Assembly: GCA_031285685.1 (NCBI GenBank)
Contig: JAITVS010000378.1
Span: 1-38,436 of the forward strand
Direction: 5' to 3'
Length of the DNA: 38,436 nt
From: Tannerella sp.
GTDB taxonomy: Bacteria > Bacteroidota > Bacteroidia > Bacteroidales > Tannerellaceae
Part shown: positions 34,578 through 38,436 of the stretch, piece after piece
Numbering within the stretch: the stretch's first letter is position 1
Layout of the letters: each line of letters begins with the position of its first letter
Position numbers and translations under genes: made by a program
The notes under the pieces: generated by a model
Told to the model about the DNA's origin: nothing
Database searches by the model: none
The model's input: only the letters and a program-made list of their open reading frames with translations

Positions 34578-37256
34578 ATGAAACACAAACACCTATTTTT
34601 TATTTTCAACATTTTTTTGTTGATCTCCTGCTCGAAGGAGAAAATAAATATTTTCGTGGAAGAAAACGATTCCGCACGTATTGATTTTGGCGTGGAAAAA
34701 CTGAAAGCGGCGCTCGAAAATGCCGAATATGAAGTCTATCTCATCACATCCGCAGAAAACGTACAAGGTTTGACGATAAGTGTTGGCATAAACACAGACA
34801 AATCGCTCGAAAAGGAAGGATTCCGTATCATATCCGAAAACAACGTGACAAAAATATCCGGAAACGACGAATCCGGTGCTTTGTATGGATGTATCGAGTT
34901 AAGCCAAATCATTAAAAAAGAGAAAAAGCTCCCGAAAAAACTGAACATCGCGGAAAAACCGGAGATGGTGCTTCGCGGAACATGTTTGGGAATACAATTA
35001 CCTTATTATCTGCCGGGCAGAACGGTTTACGAATATCCATATACACCGGAAGTATTTCCATGGTTTTATGATAAAGACTTATGGGTCGAATATCTGGATA
35101 TGCTGGTCGAAAACAAAATGAACTCATTATACCTCTGGAATGGGCACCCGTTTGCTTCGTTAGTCAAACTGGAAGATTATCCTTATGCGGTTGAAGTGGA
35201 TGACGAAACTTTTCGTAAAAACGAAGAAATGTTCGCATTTCTCACAGAAGAAGCAGACAAAAGAGGCATCTGGATCATTCAGATGTTTTATAATATCCTT
35301 GTATCCAAACCTTTTGCCGAATATCACAACATCAAAACACAGGACCGACAACGCCCAATAACGCCGCTACTGGCTGATTACACCCGAAAATCAATTGCGG
35401 CATTTATAGAAAAATACCCGAATGTCGGATTACTTGTCTGTTTGGGAGAAGCGATGGACACTTATGAAGATGATGTTGAATGGTTTACAAAAACAATCAT
35501 CCCGGGTGTACAAGACGGATTGAAAACGCTGGGCATAGAAAAAGAGCCGCCGATTGTACTTCGTGCACACGATACGGATGCCAAAATGGTCATTGACGCT
35601 TCTCTACCCCTTTATAAAAACTTATATACAATGCATAAATACAATGGCGAATCACTCACAACTTACCAGCCGCGCGGTCCATGGACAAAAACACATCAGG
35701 ACCTCAGCGCATTAGGCTCTGTGCATATCTCCAATGTCCATATACTCGCCAACTTGGAGCCGTTCCGTTACGGTTCACCGGACTTCATACAGAAAACCGT
35801 ACATGCCATGCACGACATACATGGTGCAAATGCATTGCATTTGTTCCCGCAGGCGTCTTACTGGGACTGGCCCTATTCGGCTGATAAAACAGAACCCCGT
35901 TTAAAAGAAATAGAGCGGGATTGGATATGGTATGAAGCATGGGCCAGGTATGCCTGGAATGTAAACAGGGACAGAGACGATGAAATAAAATACTGGTCGG
36001 ATTTACTCGGAGAAACATACGGATGCGGAGAAAACGGCAAATTTATCCTCGAAGCATATGAACAGTCCGGTGAAATAGCGCCCAAACTGCTACGAAAATT
36101 CGGTATTACCGAAGGTAACAGACAAACATTACTTTTAGGAATGTTCCTCAGTCAGTTAGTCAATCCTGCTAAATGGAGAGTCTATCCGGGTTTTCATGAA
36201 TCATGCGGACCGGAAGGCGAACTGCTTATCGAATATATGAATAAAGAATGGAACAAACAACCTCATGTCGGAGAAACACCTCCGCAACTCATATCCGAAG
36301 CCGTTAACCACGGCAATGCGGCTGTTGCCGCAATAGAAGCGGCAACTCCTTTTGTGAAGAAAAACAACGATGAATTCAATCGCCTCAAAAATGATATGTA
36401 CTGCTATCAGGCTTTTGCCGATTTCTTCGCCGAAAAAGTCAAAGCTGCCATGTCGATTCTGAAATATACACACTCCAATGATATTTCCGATCTGGAAAAT
36501 GCAATTCCGCATGTAGAAAAAAGCCTCGAATACTATAAGCAGCTTGTTGATTTAACAAAAGATACATACCTGTACGCAAACAGTATGCAAACCGCTCAAC
36601 GCCGCATACCAATCGGGGGTGACGACGGAAACAACAAAACATGGGAAGAATTATTAGTTCATTATGAAACAGAATTTGCCAATCTTAAAAAGAACGTTGA
36701 TTTCCTGAAAAAAAACAACGAAGGAGACAATCAATTTTTTGAGGTTTTAACACCGGTAGACATTAAATTAGAAAATATAAACGCACCACGTTATCAGATA
36801 AAAAAAGGCGAAAAAATATTTTCCGACAGTGAATTCATCATTCGTGACTTTTCGGATGAACTGAAAAATATGCATCCGGTACGTTTCAACCTGAATGAAC
36901 AGGTAAACAACGGAACAACACTCTCCTTCGAGGCCAGACAGCCAGTAAGCCTCCTGGTAGGCTATGTAAACAGCGAACGTAAAGAATACGCCAAAGCGCC
37001 GACTCTTGAAACCGACGCCAGTGCAAACCAATACGGGCAAGGCGATGTTAAAATCGTAAATGCGCTGGATATCCCCGACAGAGGTTCTGTAAATATTCAT
37101 GTATATACGTTCGAAGCCGGTAAACATACGTTAAACCTCGGCAAAGGCGCACTTATTGTATTCGGTTTCATTGATGCGGACCAACAAATAAAATCTCACA
37201 ATGCCGGTTTCGGTGGAAATGATCCGTCAAGCCGTATAGATTGGCTGTTTTATTAG
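34578..37256 (+). CDS. GH138-like alpha-galacturonidase, lipoprotein
   Basis: 892 residues. The lipobox LISC puts the lipidated Cys at residue 18. Residues about 22-125 resemble the N-terminal alpha/beta domain of GH67, GH20 and GH115 enzymes (GFRIISENN, ALYGCIELSQI). The TIM barrel follows (about 130-440: LRGTCLGIQLPYYLPGR, WVEYLDMLVENKMNSLYLW, HDTDAKMVID, HLFPQASYWDWPYS), then a helical region and a C-terminal beta-sandwich. Catalytic candidates are Glu291 in CLGEAMD and Glu358 in YNGESLT, 67 residues apart, which agrees with my recollection of the catalytic pair of GH138. GH138 removes a galacturonic acid from RG-II chain A. It has its own promoter and operator. If not GH138, it is another member of the alpha-uronidase-like barrel group. 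Confidence 0.75.
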   Translation: MKHKHLFFIFNIFLLISCSKEKINIFVEENDSARIDFGVEKLKAALENAEYEVYLITSAENVQGLTISVGINTDKSLEKEGFRIISENNVTKISGNDESGALYGCIELSQIIKKEKKLPKKLNIAEKPEMVLRGTCLGIQLPYYLPGRTVYEYPYTPEVFPWFYDKDLWVEYLDMLVENKMNSLYLWNGHPFASLVKLEDYPYAVEVDDETFRKNEEMFAFLTEEADKRGIWIIQMFYNILVSKPFAEYHNIKTQDRQRPITPLLADYTRKSIAAFIEKYPNVGLLVCLGEAMDTYEDDVEWFTKTIIPGVQDGLKTLGIEKEPPIVLRAHDTDAKMVIDASLPLYKNLYTMHKYNGESLTTYQPRGPWTKTHQDLSALGSVHISNVHILANLEPFRYGSPDFIQKTVHAMHDIHGANALHLFPQASYWDWPYSADKTEPRLKEIERDWIWYEAWARYAWNVNRDRDDEIKYWSDLLGETYGCGENGKFILEAYEQSGEIAPKLLRKFGITEGNRQTLLLGMFLSQLVNPAKWRVYPGFHESCGPEGELLIEYMNKEWNKQPHVGETPPQLISEAVNHGNAAVAAIEAATPFVKKNNDEFNRLKNDMYCYQAFADFFAEKVKAAMSILKYTHSNDISDLENAIPHVEKSLEYYKQLVDLTKDTYLYANSMQTAQRRIPIGGDDGNNKTWEELLVHYETEFANLKKNVDFLKKNNEGDNQFFEVLTPVDIKLENINAPRYQIKKGEKIFSDSEFIIRDFSDELKNMHPVRFNLNEQVNNGTTLSFEARQPVSLLVGYVNSERKEYAKAPTLETDASANQYGQGDVKIVNALDIPDRGSVNIHVYTFEAGKHTLNLGKGALIVFGFIDADQQIKSHNAGFGGNDPSSRIDWLFY

Positions 37257-37302
37257 TGACAAAAAGACACATAAAACATTGATTAACAAACAATAAAAGA
37301 TA

Positions 37303-38436
37303 ATGAAAAAAATATATTTCATCATCGCAATTTTTTCATTTATCATACACACTTCCGCACAAAAAACGGTTTCGGAAGAAGTCATGCAAAAAATATACGA
37401 AGAGGTGAAAACACCCTATAAGTATGGCCTGATATTAGCTCCCGGCGATAATCATCACAAAATCGATTGTCCTACTGTTTTCCGGGAAAACGGTAAATGG
37501 TATATGTCTTACATCGTTTATGACGGAAAAACAGGTAAAGACGGACGCGGATACGAAACCTGGCTGGCCGAAAGCGAAAACCTGCTCGAATGGAAAACGC
37601 TCGGACGGATATTATCCTTCCCGGATGCAGAAAGCGGAAGATGGGACGAAAACCAACGCGCCGGATATGTCTCACTTGTCGATTATGAATGGGGAGGAAG
37701 CTACGAGGCACAGAAGTTCAGAAACAAATACTGGTTATCGTATTTCGGAGGCACCGGCTGCGGATACGAACAGGGCAGACTTGAAATCGGCGTCGCCTGG
37801 ACGGAAGATGATATTACGAAAGCGCACGAATGGAAGACTTTTGACAAACCACGTCTTTCTCCTCTTGATAAAAATAAAGGCTGGTGGGAAAACATCACGC
37901 AATACAAATCGTCCGTTATATGGGACAAAAATAAAACCCTCGGTTATCCGTTCGTCATGTACTACAACGCAGGGGGCATCAATCCGGATAATAATGTCAA
38001 AGCGGAACGTATCGGCATCGCACTGTCGAAAGATATGGTCAACTGGAAACGCTATAAGGACAATCCGATTATAAACCATGAGGAAGGCATCACCGGTGAC
38101 GGAGTGATTCAAAAAATCGGCGATGTCTACGTAATGTTCTATTTCGGTGCATTCCGTCAGAACCGCGAATACAAAGCATTCAATACTTTTGCCTGTTCAT
38201 ATGACCTGATCAACTGGACGGATTGGGATGGTGACGATATCATCATTCCAACTGAAAAGTACGATAATCTCTTCGCGCACAAATCATACGTTGTTAAATG
38301 GAACGGCGTCGTTTATCATTTTTATTGTGCGGTAAACGAACATGACCAGCGCGGGCTTGCCGTGGCGACATCCAAAGACATGGGGAAGAGCCTGATACGT
38401 TTCCCAAAACCCGATAAAGTGACTTTCCGGAAAGAA
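37303..38436 (+). CDS. Exported five-bladed beta-propeller glycosidase (GH43/GH130-like), N-terminal part
   Basis: Open from ATG 37303 to the right edge (378 codons); the C-terminus is missing. A signal peptide (about 1-19, ending HTSAQ) precedes a beta-propeller with repeated blade motifs: KIDCPTVFRENGKWYMSY, then ALSKDMVNWKRY, GDGVIQKIGDVYVMFYFG and KSYVVKWNGVVYHFYCAV. This matches the superfamily of GH43, GH117 and GH130 enzymes; I cannot choose the family, and an Asp in IDCPTV and Glu/Asp in GITGDGV are possible active-site acids. It follows GH138 by 46 bp with no promoter between, so it belongs to the same transcript. An RG-II side-chain role is likely only by context. Confidence 0.75.
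   Translation, partial: MKKIYFIIAIFSFIIHTSAQKTVSEEVMQKIYEEVKTPYKYGLILAPGDNHHKIDCPTVFRENGKWYMSYIVYDGKTGKDGRGYETWLAESENLLEWKTLGRILSFPDAESGRWDENQRAGYVSLVDYEWGGSYEAQKFRNKYWLSYFGGTGCGYEQGRLEIGVAWTEDDITKAHEWKTFDKPRLSPLDKNKGWWENITQYKSSVIWDKNKTLGYPFVMYYNAGGINPDNNVKAERIGIALSKDMVNWKRYKDNPIINHEEGITGDGVIQKIGDVYVMFYFGAFRQNREYKAFNTFACSYDLINWTDWDGDDIIIPTEKYDNLFAHKSYVVKWNGVVYHFYCAVNEHDQRGLAVATSKDMGKSLIRFPKPDKVTFRKE

Noticed and set aside
1..38436. Mobile element, prophage, CRISPR or defence system
   Set aside because: No transposase, integrase, repeats-with-spacers or defence motifs were found; the cassette flanked by SusC fragments shows no terminal repeats that I could see.

Overview
The window looks like a carbohydrate-utilisation locus (PUL) of a Bacteroidota species, probably order Bacteroidales. 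The evidence is SusC/SusD-type sequences, several exported glycosidases and lipoproteins, and promoters with a TAnnTTTG -7 box. Genus cannot be told from this sequence. No rRNA, tRNA, CRISPR array, integrase or transposase was seen. Both ends cut through genes.

The gene set points to pectin, most specifically rhamnogalacturonan II (RG-II). It includes GH95, a carbohydrate esterase, GH28, GH2, PL1, DUF3826, a large beta-helix/barrel protein, GH43, a 1105-residue protein with the GH143-GH142 layout (Dha hydrolase plus beta-L-arabinofuranosidase), GH78, GH127 and a GH138-like alpha-galacturonidase. Family calls come from motifs read by eye, not from database searches.

Layout. The minus strand carries a GntR-type regulator (10125-9142) followed by GH2, an SSS symporter, a DapA-family aldolase, GH28, an esterase and GH95 (running off the left edge). 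The plus strand starts at about 10461 with PL1, DUF3826, the beta-helix/barrel protein, GH43, GH143-GH142, GH78 and GH127. Next come a shattered SusC remnant (25098-25423) and a five-gene catabolic cassette (25503-31587): a second DapA aldolase, a second SSS symporter, an iron-type alcohol dehydrogenase, a PdxA2-like dehydrogenase and a DUF1537 kinase. A second SusC remnant and a broken SusD follow, then a terminator, a new promoter, GH138 and a partial beta-propeller glycosidase at the right edge.

Main hypothesis. The cassette has the right enzymes, in a plausible order, to consume 3-deoxy-D-lyxo-heptulosarate (Dha), the unusual C7 acid of RG-II that GH143 releases. The proposed steps are SSS import, aldol cleavage to pyruvate plus a C4 aldehyde acid, reduction to D-threonate, phosphorylation by the DUF1537 kinase, and oxidative decarboxylation by PdxA2 to DHAP plus CO2. 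The D-lyxo configuration of Dha predicts D-threonate as the C4 product, and D-threonate is a known substrate of DUF1537/PdxA2 pairs. I know of no description of this pathway. It is inference and needs biochemical proof.

Regulation. Four promoter-like sites share a -7 box followed by ACAG repeats with 5-bp period. They precede the regulator, PL1, the SusC remnant and GH138, suggesting one regulon controlled by the local GntR protein. The only SusC and SusD sequences in the window are broken, so polymer import must rely on genes elsewhere, or this copy of the locus is decaying or misassembled.
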